Shown here piece by piece: positions 1 through 10,127 of a stretch of 64,000 bases of DNA. Source of the stretch: Rostrohypoxylon terebratum (lineage: Eukaryota; Ascomycota; Sordariomycetes; Xylariales; Hypoxylaceae); assembly GCA_022497145.1 (NCBI GenBank), contig MU385876.1, positions 1 to 64,000 of the forward strand, given 5' to 3'. A program made the translations under genes and the position numbers. The notes beneath the pieces were generated by a model. It saw only the letters and a program-made list of their open reading frames with translations, was not told the DNA's origin and made no database searches. Positions within the stretch are counted from its first letter, which is position 1; every line of letters begins with the position of its first letter.

Positions 1-322
1 ATGAGTTGCAACCAACTGGATGCCAAGCATCCGATCCGGTCACGTGACCCTCCGGGTTATCCTTTTCCCGGGGTCGTATTTTGGGTTGTGACAAAGGTAC
101 TGTAGCTATACGGGCTGACGATGGGCTTCAGCGCTATCCATTGGTACAAGTACAATACAATTACAGCCCTGGAGCCCTAGATTGCCCCCTATCATTTAAT
201 CCATACACTATATCGCGGTTCATTATACCTACTCCTAGGGATATAAAACGCTAACAAACAAATGATCCCTGATTTATGCGTCAATAGCAAAGTGAAAAGA
301 CTAGGTAGGTATTACCTATGCT
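1..322. other. Left-edge spacer, no gene seen
   Basis: This stretch lies downstream of the minus-strand thioesterase and runs off the left edge. It is AT-rich towards position 240, and I see no open frame with coding character and no RNA gene. It probably holds the 3' UTR of the neighbouring gene. Confidence 0.5.
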
Positions 323-1054
323 TCATATCTTGGAACGAGTTTTATGCTTTAAATCCCATTCTTTCTTCAGCTTTTGGGCGTGTTCGACCTTTTTGATATA
401 GCCGTCATACACTTTTCGCCATCCACCGTTCAGACTTGAGATGTCGATAGGGCGACCAGTTTTGGTGTTGATAAAGGTTCCAGACCCTTTGAGTTCCGCA
501 ACAATGGCTTGCTGCTGAATTGAAAAGACAGACGTAGTTCCAAAATACCAGGTCTTTTCCATACGTTCCGGGCGGTTTGCGATTATAAGCTAAAATCGAA
601 ATTAGCAGATGATATCTATAACAGCGAACAGAAATCCTCCAGCGGCGGTGACACGCACAGAATCAGGATACTTGACCTGCCTCCAGATATCCAATTCGTA
701 CTTTCGCATCACGGGGATGACGGATCTGGCGTGAATCATATCATCGTATTCATCTTCGCTTAGAAACTCGCCGTAGCTTTCCATAAGCCGGTGGAAGCCA
801 GTACCTAGGAAGTGACTGAATCTCGATTGCTTGACATGGCCGAAGGGATCTTGGTCTTCAGCCCACAAGACTCCACGCTCAACCATGGTCTGGGGATCGT
901 AGCCCATCGACTCTAGTGTGGAGATGGCCCTGGCACGGAGCGGAGCGTAGAGATCGCCGGTAGGGTGAGGTCCTGACGCGCCGGAACGTGAGTATGGGGA
1001 ATCATATGCCGACAGCGCTAGCCGTGAAGGTGTCTTGTTGTTGTTGTTAGTCAT
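323..1054 (-). CDS. 4HBT_2-type hot-dog thioesterase, two exons
   Basis: The product is a predicted acyl-CoA thioesterase or thioesterase-like protein of about 220 residues with a single hot-dog domain. Exon 1 is 1054-659 and exon 2 is 589-323. The 69-nt intron has a GTGCGT donor and a TTTTAG acceptor, and joining them restores the stretch KYPDSLIIANRPERME, which the unspliced frame lacks. Typical 4HBT_2 features are visible: an Asp near the start of the fold (WAEDQDPFGHVKQSRF), the central helix after it, and the QQAIVAE strand. The start is placed at MTNNNN (1054); an in-frame ATG at 1081 would add nine residues. A second hot-dog gene follows upstream on the same strand at 1376-2026, though the two belong to different subfamilies. 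Substrate and location cannot be told from sequence. Confidence 0.82.
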
Positions 1055-1375
1055 CGTCAATAACCAGGAAGCTCTATGCACCTATGCGGATCAGAGCGGT
1101 TTCAGAACCTAAGAATGGAGGAGCATGCGGTGGCAATCTAGTATCGAGAAATTTGTAGACCATTAGCTAGCTTTATTATACCCTCACAATTAGAATCTAA
1201 CGAGTGCCATATATGTCTCCGGCGTGTTGCAATCTTCATTATTCCTCACCACAGTAGGCGATACCTATAATATATATTCCTGAGCGCCAGCTTGGTGCGA
1301 GGGCGCCACAACAACCACACTGACAGCCCAGCTTCACTATTGGTTACATTTTGCTTTTTCCATAGCCAAGTACTT
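1055..1375. other. Spacer between the two thioesterase genes
   Basis: This spacer of about 320 bp carries the promoter of the 4HBT_2 gene and the 3' end of the next minus-strand gene. It is AT-rich around 1170-1280. I see no further open frame. Confidence 0.5.
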
Positions 1376-2026
1376 TCATAGATTTCCCTTTGAGATCGAG
1401 ATGAACATGCCGTCACAGCTTGCGCATTCTTGCTCGTTTTGATCCTTGACTACGACATGCATGTACATCTTCCTGCCCTCAACTCGATCCAGCGACGCCG
1501 TCGCCACCACAATTTGTGGTGTTGGTATCGGCTTGCGATACTTGACATTGATGCTCGCTGTGACCGCAGCGGTGAACCCTGGAGCGTCAGCCGGGATTGA
1601 ACCCTTAGCTTTAGCCTGTCTGATGAGATTGTCGTTCACCACCAGCAGCGACCCCATAGCCTCATCCATAATCGCGCAGATTAATCCGCCATGAACAGTG
1701 CCATTGAACCCACGCACTCCATCCCGGAGCTCTAGCACGAGTGACGCTGATCCTGTGATGAACAGTGGGTGGGAGAATGTGGTAGTTGGCTGACAAAACG
1801 GATCTTCGTAGACGCCAATATAACGCGGGATTGTCCTTTCACCATCGAGCGAATATCGAAAAAGTGTGTCCCGTGAAACCAAGTAATCTTTTGACCCGCT
1901 CGCATCTGGGCGCGAAGGAGGTAGAAACGGAACACTGTTAGGTGCTTGGAGGATAGTGACACCCTGAGATATGAAGTAACTCAAGTGGGTTTCGAGGCTT
2001 TCTGGGAGCTGGCGATCGGTGGACAT
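1376..2026 (-). CDS. PaaI/THEM4-like 4HBT thioesterase
   Basis: This is a single-exon gene of 216 residues. The C-terminal half (about 100-212) is a 4HBT hot-dog domain. It contains the HGGLICAIMDE helix seen in PaaI- and THEM4-type acyl-CoA thioesterases, where the His-Gly-Gly and the acidic residue at the end of the helix take part in catalysis. The strand INVKYRKPIPTPQIVVATASL and the C-terminal strand are also typical. The N-terminal 90 residues are the extension common to fungal members, which includes a conserved FCQPTTTFSHPLF-like stretch. The family hydrolyses acyl-CoA thioesters; the actual substrate is unknown. It lies beside another thioesterase and upstream of a Dabb protein and a P450. 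A role in a small metabolic cluster is possible but unproven. Confidence 0.88.
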   Translation of the reverse strand: MSTDRQLPESLETHLSYFISQGVTILQAPNSVPFLPPSRPDASGSKDYLVSRDTLFRYSLDGERTIPRYIGVYEDPFCQPTTTFSHPLFITGSASLVLELRDGVRGFNGTVHGGLICAIMDEAMGSLLVVNDNLIRQAKAKGSIPADAPGFTAAVTASINVKYRKPIPTPQIVVATASLDRVEGRKMYMHVVVKDQNEQECASCDGMFISISKGNL

Positions 2027-3045
2027 AATGCGGAGAGTGACAGTTGGCTGTTTTGGCTGTAAGTACCTGTAAGCATGTAAGCAGACGGAGAGCAGTAAGA
2101 AAGAGTACGGCGATTTGTGGCACCTACGACGTATATAAGGAACAAATCAAAATATCTACCTACCTAATAACAACCTAAACATTGTACGACTACCGAGGCC
2201 AATTGATCTAAACTTTAGGCCCGCTTTCCATGTGACTGTACGCGTACCTACCTAGATATATACTTGACCTGGGTATGTAAGGCTGAGCTGGTCGATAATA
2301 GGAGGGAAGTAGATGAGATCAGTTATCCCCTAACCCTAACCCTAACCTGAAGGATGTCTCTGAACGTCGAATCTTTTATACTATCCCCATCATTGTCTCT
2401 ACGAGTTCTCGTATCCCCTCATCCAGCTTGCCCGAAAATTGGCTGTGGTCGACATATCCATTCCCTCAGCGCTGAAGAATGTAGAGTATATCTTTGTGCC
2501 CACTCTCCGAGATGCCCTCAACCAAGACGGTCTCACGGGAAACCAGCCGTTATAGGAACTACCCCCACTGCGGCACAGCTCGGTTTGCCTACGGACACTT
2601 TCACATCTTTGCAGTCGCTCATACGACTTTCTAGGATGACCATCCGCTTTATCAAAGCCTTTGGCTAGCCCTGATACTGAGCACCTCAGAACGGCCCCCA
2701 CAGCCACACCGTTTTGGGGTCATCACGCTCCTAGCAAATGTAATTGGCGGTCTGCAGATCCTTTCACCTGGGAGATGTCCGACAGGTGATGACGCGTGGC
2801 TTTGGGCAAAATCTCCGTCTGGATGCTTGGATATCGGCGTTTCGTCGATAGATATAGTGTGGTGTATCTGGTTCGACCGGAGCGGAACGCAAGCATAAAG
2901 AAAGAGATTGGACGATTAGTATTCCCGCTACCCGGAGTTAAAAGACATTGGAGGTGGGGCTCCTTAATGGATAACCCCGCCCCCTTTTCTGCCAAGTGGA
3001 GGATTTCCAATCATCAAGACATCGTGGCTCTCTTCACATAACATC
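2027..3045. promoter_or_regulatory. Divergent promoter region with a telomere-like tract
   Basis: About 1 kb separates the minus-strand thioesterase from the plus-strand Dabb gene, so it should contain both promoters. Several overlapping open frames occur here on both strands (2354-2707, 2723-3041), but their translations look random and none has a recognisable family motif, so I do not call them genes. A short run of CCCTAA units sits at about 2331-2347. Confidence 0.45.
2331..2347. repeat. Interstitial telomere-like tract (CCCTAA), nearly 3 units
   Basis: The bases read TAACCCTAACCCTAACC, which is the fungal telomere hexamer in the CCCTAA orientation. It is too short to be a former chromosome end by itself. 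It may be a protein-binding site of telobox type, or a scar of double-strand-break repair. Confidence 0.8.
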
Positions 3046-3514
3046 ATGGCGGTAAAACATTTAGTTTTATTTCAATTCAAATCCGGAGTCGGTGCCGAGG
3101 CTGTGAAGGAGGTACATTATGACCACATTATTTCCAAACGGGAACTATTTAGGCCTAGGACCTAGGTACTGATTGAGTCTAATCGTGGCAGGCTTCCTCG
3201 CGCATGCTTGGCCTGAAAGAAGGCTGCCTTCACCCTACGTCGCAGAAACCATACATTATATCAATGACCGGCGGAAAGGATAACTCTCATGAAGGAATGC
3301 AGGTATGTGTAACATTACTGCTATATACGAAGATCATTCTTGATGACTGATCGGATAGCACGGTATCACCCATGCGTTTGTTGCGGAGTTCGAATCGGTG
3401 GAAGATCGCGACTATTACGCGAACACCGACCCCTTCCATGATGAGTTTAAGAAGTTCGTTGGACCCATTGTGGAGAAGATTGTTGTTGTAGACTTTGCCG
3501 AGGGCGAGTTCTAG
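3046..3514 (+). CDS. Dabb (stress-responsive A/B barrel) domain protein, three exons
   Basis: The spliced product is 110 residues and is a complete Dabb-domain protein, a dimeric alpha/beta barrel fold. Exons are 3046-3111, 3192-3302 and 3359-3514, all joining in phase 0. The small exons hide it from a simple open-frame scan. Family landmarks are the N-terminal strand AVKHLVLFQFK, the KPYIISMTGGKDNSHEGM loop, the segment ITHAFVAEFESVEDRDYYANTDPFHDEF, and the final strand IVVVDFAEGEF. Dabb proteins include plant stress proteins and small polyketide or olivetolic-acid cyclases. Many fungal ones have no known function. Its position between thioesterase and P450 genes is suggestive of metabolism, but no synthase is visible. 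Confidence 0.88.
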
Positions 3515-4109
3515 ATAATCCCAAAGGTTTTAGCGTGTCTATAGATTCGTCCTATAATGAATAGGTAACTTGGATAATGTCGTATTATCAGAGTAAACGG
3601 TGCTTGAAAGTTACCTAGGTCCTAGGTACTTATGTATTGGTCAGCAAATAGCAATCGTCGATATGGCGCGTAAAAAGCGGCATATTGTAGCTGTTATTAT
3701 TTACTACTCTCTAGAGTCTAGGTACTTGTACCTACCTCCAAATTAACAGCGTCTACGAAGTAGTCCAGCAGTGAACACATTCAGCCTGAGAGCTTACGCA
3801 TACCCCACTATAGGCGGCTTCAAGGTTGTCATAGGTGAATTGGGTTCTGATGGTGGGTGGATTATGTAGCCCTGGTCTTAGCCCTAGTCCGCTAACCCCG
3901 TGCTTTGAAAATGGCGGCAAGCCTACAGATTTCTGGGCTCACATTAGTGAGACACATATCGCGCTGCATACAGGCTCTTGTTTCCATTCGAATGAAGAAC
4001 TTTGGAGGTCCTACTAAGAGAAGCTGGTAATTTTTTCTTGAATTTTCAACTTAACATGTAAAGTATCCATGACACTGCAACCTAAGCTTGTGTTATACTA
4101 CGATGCGCA
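3515..4109. other. Convergent spacer between Dabb gene and P450
   Basis: The Dabb gene (plus) and the P450 gene (minus) end into this stretch. It contains CCTAGG-type palindromes near 3613-3632 and 3717-3737. A 60-codon plus-strand frame at 3835-4017 has no coding character. I see no other gene. Confidence 0.5.
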
Positions 4110-5828
4110 CTATAGCTTCATGCGATCTTCAAATCTTACCCATAGCTCCGGTTTCCACCACATGACATGCATATGATTTTCTCGGTCCCAATCTAGCTCT
4201 GTGTTTACCAGAAACATGTTGTAACGCCAAAGAAGCTTTGACAAGGTGACATTCATCTCCACATTTGCTAGATTCTGACCTAGACAAGCATGAGGTCCTA
4301 GCAAGAATGGCTGGCTTGCATCTCTATTATCATTGGTCTCGTTCGACAGCCACCGCTCCGGGATGAACTTATCAGCTTCTGCGAAATACTCCGGGCTATG
4401 GGTGATAGTCCAACCGCTGGTATATATCTCTGCGCCTTTCGGAACCCAGTATCCATCGATCTTAGCTCCGGGTGAGATTCTCGGGAATCCCTGAGATCCT
4501 GGTGGATAGATACGCAATCCCTCATTTATAACGGCTTGGAGATATGGTATTTTTTTCGTCGACCCGGCGGTGATCTCAGAATAATCGGAGAATTCTTCCC
4601 GGATTATCGCTGATAGTTTTCGAAGTATGTTAGGATTGTTCAGCAGGTGATAAGTCAAACCGGCTAGCAGGGTAGAAATTGTCTCTCCTCCACCAAGCCT
4701 ACTACAGATTAGCTCATAGGTAAACGACATGGCTAATTAACTTACACCAGAGTCGAAGAATGCGCTGTTAGTTGCTCCTGTGACATATCTCCTTTCTCTA
4801 CTTGGCTGATGATATTTGTGAGGATATCGGTACGTGCGTCCTTGGCATCCAGTCTCCTTTGATCTCCCGTTAGTGTTCATACCAATAGAATAATATTGTC
4901 AGATTGTTCGACCACCTACTTTTGAACCTGACGCCGAGTATAACCGACATGCTCGTCGCGAACGCCGACGGTGAACTTTGGTAGTACGATCTGTCCTATC
5001 TTCCTGATGAGAGGATATCGACTCAGATTATCAAGAAGCGTAACGTAAAAGAGATGTTTCTCAACAAGCTGTGACCAGAAGTGAGGTTTCCCCTGTTCGA
5101 TACTGTGGAACGATTCCCCGAAAACCAACTCGCCCATTATATCAAACGCTACCATCTCGTACCAATCTGTCATATTAACTCCTTTTGGGGTAGATCCGAG
5201 TCTCCCAACCGCCTCCACGAACTTATCAACGCACATATGTACTAGGTACTCCTGCTTCTCCAGAGCCTTGGTCGAAAACCCTGGTGATAATGCTTTTTTC
5301 ATTTCCCCATGCCGAGATGGGTTTCGTTCGCTACCGACACAGAGTGTATCGAACCCGCTTCCGAGAATGTCGTAAAACTCGCTCTTGATGCACGTTGCAT
5401 TGCGGCTTCGTGGTGGGTTATATATATCGATCCATGATTGAACTGACGAGAAAGAAAGCTCGTTTGGTGAAACACGGAACACGTGGCCTAGGGGATGAAT
5501 TAGTATTCTAATTTTGTACCATGGAACAAGCATATATTTTTACCATATTTCTCATGCTGCTGTTTGATAGCGATATGGAAGTGTCCGCTGATAGAGTAGT
5601 AGATTCTCCATAGCTGCTCAAGTCAATCTATGGTTCATTCCCATGAGGTTTCTTACTAGGTATTCTTACAAGTGATGCTCTTCCAAGGAATGGACCCGGG
5701 AACCCAGCAAGCGGATGGAAATATAGATTGTATACTGCAACCCAGATAGAATACGCAAAGGTCATTGATACAGCGAAAAGGGCAAGAGAGCCCAATGGGG
5801 GAATGTATCTTATTAGTTGAACGTCCAT
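4110..5828 (-). CDS. Cytochrome P450 monooxygenase, five exons
   Basis: The spliced product is 498 residues, full length for a fungal microsomal P450. Exons are 5828-5670, 5613-5544, 5487-4920, 4856-4746 and 4698-4110. All four introns are 47-63 nt with GT..AG borders, and the frame is kept throughout. The N-terminus has a membrane anchor (about 10-35) followed by the proline-rich hinge FHPLAGFPGPFLGRAS. The oxygen-binding helix reads LGGGETIST. The E-x-x-R motif is EGLR, followed by YPPGSQGFPR. The heme-binding loop is FLLGPHACLG with the heme ligand at Cys441; His replaces the more usual Arg two residues before Cys. The sequence resembles fungal CYP65-like hydroxylases of secondary metabolism. 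The substrate is unknown. Confidence 0.93.
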
Positions 5829-6395
5829 TTTCGTATGAATATAGTCCGCATCGAAAGATCAGGTTTCTTCAATCCCCTTGAACCTCAGAAGGTATGTGAG
5901 AGGAAGAGATCACTTTCTAAGAAATTACTATCCGTAATAATACCAAAGACGAGGTTCGAAGGAGCGGGGGTAGAAATATTGACTAGCTGTCAATCCTACC
6001 TAATGCTTACACCATATTCCAAAAGTGACGAGCGATCCATGATACGGATGACACTTCCAGTTCGAATCCGGCAGTATGTAAATCCGGCGCGGTAAGGCTG
6101 GGTGGACACTTGACATCTTGGGCTTCGGGCGAAAAGCTGATTTTCTAGCAAGTTCAAGCTTGACGAAAGCTGTTAGGCGGTTTGGAAGTCGTCGTATTAT
6201 AGCAAGGCATATTCCTCGAAAATATTCCCATTCATCACAAAGTAACTCAAAAATCGGTATGGCATGCTCTCGTAGGGAAGTATTTTTCCCTCATTGGTTT
6301 AGCTTTAGTTTTGCTAGAGTACGCACTTGCTCGAGGTTTTTTCATATGGCTCAACCCCCTTTTCTCCGTAATGGAGCACGTCATGTCTCCACTTT
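5829..6395. other. Spacer between P450 and HET gene
   Basis: This stretch is the promoter side of the P450 gene and the 3' side of the minus-strand HET gene. Two short plus-strand frames (5817-6095, 6118-6435) have no family features. I see nothing else. Confidence 0.5.
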
Positions 6396-8741
6396 TTACT
6401 TGAGTTTCACCAACATCTCAGTTGGGCTCTCCTGAACCCATGCGTCTTCGTGAATTGTTCCGACCCCAAGCCTTCGCGCAGCGTTTCCACATAGCTCAAC
6501 CATCATGACATTTAGAAAACACCAAGGTCGAGATTCGAAAAGTTCTGTGTCAAAAAAGGTCACTTCTGGGTCACGAGAGGGGAGAATATCCTCAGATCGA
6601 GATATGAGTATGAAGCGATATGGCTGTGTTGTATCTAGGCGGGTATCCGGCCATATTTTATCCATAAGGATAGAACCAATCCATTCTCGTTTGGCATTGT
6701 GTATCGCGAGATGTTCCAAGTCAGACCAGCGTCCTCCTTGACTAGCGCCTAGAGGCACAAAATGTCCTGGCAGGTAAAGATCTAGAGCCATAGTCCAACA
6801 ACTCAGGATAGCATTGTTCGTATCTTGCAGGTCGCCATTGACTATGGTCTTGTCCCTTAACGGTGGTAGTAATCCAGAAGGAATGCTTCCCAATACGCCG
6901 AAGTTTTTGTTGTTGGCGCCAGGGAGTTTAGTAGAACCTAGCGTGTCCTTCGATTCTAATGCAATCGAATAGCTATCGGAGCATACCAGGAACCAATCCA
7001 CTTCACGACGTATGCCATAGCTATCGCAGGGAAAGTATCCAGAGTTGTTCACTGCACAGTTCCATGCTGCCCATGTCCAGCTAGGAAAAGCCGCGTTCAG
7101 AGGATAGCCTTGATTGCGTTGCTTGGTACGAGGCTTATTGATGTGAGGAATAAATAAGAGGGCGACATCGAAGTATTTTTCTGGCATCCCATACAAGAAG
7201 CATGTCTGCATGGTGTCACTTAACACATTTTGGATCGCCCTAAATGCATTCAGAGAGTCTGATATCTGCGTTGCTTGCCGAATGGAGTAGAATTCAACAT
7301 AACTAAGGTATGCCAGAATTGCTCTTTCGTCTGTCGCGTAAAGTTCCCTCGGAAGATGGAGAGTTCCAAAGTTTAGCTGGAGCCGTCCGCCGCTTGTTTC
7401 TAGAGCCCCAGGATTCCATAAATTGGTGCACGGAGCAAAATAAACATCAGTACTATCAATTTCACCTCTGCAATCCTCGCAGAATATACTATGACGGCAT
7501 TGGAAGTATGCTTGAGATTCGGTGAGGAATAAGATCCTTCGCGATACAAGGCATTCTTGGTAAGTCCAGGCTCTCGTACTCCATCTTGTCTTCGTGTCAA
7601 CCATCCCAAAAACTGCCTCAAATGGCACTGCTAAATGCATACCTTTAACGATGGCCACCTTTTGGCTCCTGCGCCTTATCTTTGGATTATACCTTGGGAG
7701 CCCACAGCAGGCCTGATCTGGGTCTAGTGTTCGTACCAATGGTACGATGGTCATTAAAGCTGAAGTATAAACGAGATCCATTTGTGAAATTTGAGCCGTT
7801 TTCAGTTGTTGGTCATCCTGGACGATGCAAAGTGCATCAATCCAGATATAAGTCTCGCCAAAGTCGTAGGTCAGGTTGATTGCGTCTTGAATCACCGCTG
7901 GTAGCTGGTCCCACCGATTACTCAGCGCCCCAGGACAAGTGAGTTCATTCACATTTGTCAGAAGAGTTTGGAACATCTCTTTGGCCGGCCAGCAATAGCT
8001 GAGAGCTATATATTTGGCGCCAGATGGAAGTGTAGCAATGCACTTTTTCTCCACGTCAATAACCAACAGATCTTTTGGCTTTGTGTTGAGACCAAGTCTG
8101 TCACCATTGCAGCGGAGTCCGTGATTTGTCTCACATAAGTTGAGCCAATAATTGACCAGGCTAAGATTGACTTCGGGACTTACACGGCGCCCAAAGAAGG
8201 CTGTTGAATTCCGAATTCGTACCGAATCCTCGTCTAGGAGCTGGATATCGCCGATCTGGCCGTCGATTGCCCCACCTCTATCGCTCGGTCCGCCAGCCCG
8301 GTAAGCAATGCCAATCCGTATTGCTTTTGAAGATGGGTTCTCATCTTCAATCCGGTCATTCTTTGCGGAACAATAGCTGTAAATATAACATTCTCGAGGT
8401 TTGGTTGCGGACATCTCCTTTTCTAGTAAAGCTTCGGGCGTCTGCTCTCGAGATAGAACGGTAGTACACACGGATTGTACGATAATCCAGCATAGTGAAC
8501 ATCGACGAGCTTTCAAACAAATATCTCGAAGAAATCCAAGTCGCTTTGCGGTAGAAGCCGCCTCGATGAAACCTGTAGAACGATCTATAAAGTCATCTCT
8601 CTCATTCTTGAAATATTCTTCAAGATCTATGTCGGCGCATACGGAGCAAAGGTCAGACGATTGACTGCTATGTAAATCAAGTGGCTCATTCATTCCATCT
8701 CTTGCATCACGGCTCGTGCCTAATTGCGAAGAAGTACTCAT
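6396..8741 (-). CDS. HET-domain (heterokaryon incompatibility) protein
   Basis: This is a single-exon gene of 781 residues. A cysteine-rich N-terminal segment (about 31-95, with CSVCADI and RRCSLCW) precedes the HET domain at about 244-395. HET hallmarks are visible: YIALSYCWPAKE, the LPAVIQDAINLTYDFGETYIWIDALCIVQDD block, and the region containing the WSTRAWTYQECLVSRRILF stretch at about 390-410. HET proteins mediate programmed cell death on fusion of genetically different hyphae; many of the numerous fungal paralogues have no proven role. There is no NACHT, WD40 or ankyrin region, so the C-terminal half is the family's variable part. The start at 8741 is the first ATG and gives a normal N-terminus. 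Confidence 0.93.
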   Translation of the reverse strand: MSTSSQLGTSRDARDGMNEPLDLHSSQSSDLCSVCADIDLEEYFKNERDDFIDRSTGFIEAASTAKRLGFLRDICLKARRCSLCWIIVQSVCTTVLSREQTPEALLEKEMSATKPRECYIYSYCSAKNDRIEDENPSSKAIRIGIAYRAGGPSDRGGAIDGQIGDIQLLDEDSVRIRNSTAFFGRRVSPEVNLSLVNYWLNLCETNHGLRCNGDRLGLNTKPKDLLVIDVEKKCIATLPSGAKYIALSYCWPAKEMFQTLLTNVNELTCPGALSNRWDQLPAVIQDAINLTYDFGETYIWIDALCIVQDDQQLKTAQISQMDLVYTSALMTIVPLVRTLDPDQACCGLPRYNPKIRRRSQKVAIVKGMHLAVPFEAVFGMVDTKTRWSTRAWTYQECLVSRRILFLTESQAYFQCRHSIFCEDCRGEIDSTDVYFAPCTNLWNPGALETSGGRLQLNFGTLHLPRELYATDERAILAYLSYVEFYSIRQATQISDSLNAFRAIQNVLSDTMQTCFLYGMPEKYFDVALLFIPHINKPRTKQRNQGYPLNAAFPSWTWAAWNCAVNNSGYFPCDSYGIRREVDWFLVCSDSYSIALESKDTLGSTKLPGANNKNFGVLGSIPSGLLPPLRDKTIVNGDLQDTNNAILSCWTMALDLYLPGHFVPLGASQGGRWSDLEHLAIHNAKREWIGSILMDKIWPDTRLDTTQPYRFILISRSEDILPSRDPEVTFFDTELFESRPWCFLNVMMVELCGNAARRLGVGTIHEDAWVQESPTEMLVKLK

Positions 8742-10127
8742 TTTCAGTAAAAGTGACAGGAAAAGTTGTACTTCTCATGGATCCTATGGTGGCCCATACG
8801 TACATCTTTGCAAAAATGCGTTTTGAATTTCGAAATCCAATCCACTAGTCCCAATATAGTAGTAGTTGTATGGGTTTTTACGAGAAATTGTTAAGGAAAT
8901 ACAAAATGGAGTAGGGATAAGACGTAGAATACATGTTTTTACATATAAATTTACCTGCAAAAGCATGTACCTGAAGTTGCGAGAGGCTAAGAATAAGTTT
9001 TTGGTATTATAAACTGTTTATTATATTTTGTATTGTATATTTTGTATTATATATTCTGTATTGTGTTGCAGCTGTGTGGATCCTGGCCGTGTGCCAGCGG
9101 GTGGAGCCAGGCGCCACCACCGGCGCGCGGACCGCATTGACTGCTGGCGGCAGATGGAGGATTACTTATCCCACTTGCCTAGTATTCGATTACTAAATAA
9201 GTATCAGCCAATCAGAATTAGTACATTCCTTATGTGCCCACTTTATTACTTATATAATCAATTAAACCTTCTAAACTTCCAGGTTATATTGGGAATAGCC
9301 TCATTACCTAGTATTTACTAAGTAACTTACCTACTTACTTGATTAATTGATTTAAGTATATAATTATGAAAGTGACATAATATCGCACTAAAAGCTGTAT
9401 AAATAAGCTTGTATCCTTAATATTTAGCTACATAATTCCGAATATTGTACCGTTGTATCAGAAAAACCGACCCCTCTTACAGCCACTTTACCCTTTTTGG
9501 TAATATTCCTGGGATTTTTTTTTTCAATTTGCAAAGTTGTATGAATGGGCCTCCATAGATCCTCTAATGTCCCCCTTATTTTATTTTGGCATACCCCACC
9601 TCTGAAGGACCCGATTATTGATTATGTAATTTGCTTGTCATGAAATGCTAGAAGATTAGGTAATCAACCATGAAAACAAACTTACACCAGCCTTAACCCT
9701 AGCCCCAACTCGATTCAGGGTTCTACTAATATACCCTTAACCCTAACCCCCGAAATTTAGAAGTGTCTTAGTAATAGCCAGCAAAAAGCGCACATAGAAG
9801 CTGAAAACTTTTTGAAACTCTCAACTTAGAGACATAATTAACTCAGACGACGCGCTTGAGCCATACCAATGATTCACATCAAGACCTAGTACCAATGAAT
9901 CGACGCGTCAAATATACAATTCGGGTATTCAAATCCGCTGAAAAAAAAATCGCAGTATCGAGATAAAATACAAGTCGGCCTATCCCCTTTATCATCTAAT
10001 CAACTTTTTTTTCGCGACCATCAGAGGAGAATACATAGGACCATATATAATACAGGGGATAGATCCTCCACACGCCGTTTACTCCTAGCAAGACCAGAAT
10101 TGTCACGCCTCTTATCCACCGACGCCA
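8742..10127. other. AT-rich spacer with a GC-rich island and telomere-like motifs
   Basis: About 1.4 kb without a convincing gene. It is strongly AT-rich, with repeated TTTGTATTGTATA-like runs near 9020-9065. A GC-rich block at about 9066-9160 stands out sharply and may be a remnant of an inserted element, though I cannot assign it to a family. CCCTAA-like motifs lie at about 9695-9750. The 97-codon plus-strand frame at 9028-9321 crosses the GC-rich block and looks non-coding. Confidence 0.5.
9695..9750. repeat. Degenerate telomere-like motifs
   Basis: Two pieces, CCTTAACCCTAGCCCC and CCCTTAACCCTAACCCC, are separated by about 25 bp. They resemble the CCCTAA telomere hexamer with point changes, in the same orientation as the tract at 2331. 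Confidence 0.6.

Noticed and set aside
2354..3041. Several overlapping 80-100-codon frames between the thioesterase and Dabb genes
   Set aside because: They occur on both strands at once, lack motifs and are explained by chance in a promoter region.
6056..6075. tRNA B-box-like GTTCGAATCC
   Set aside because: No T-stem pairing, A box or acceptor stem could be drawn around it.
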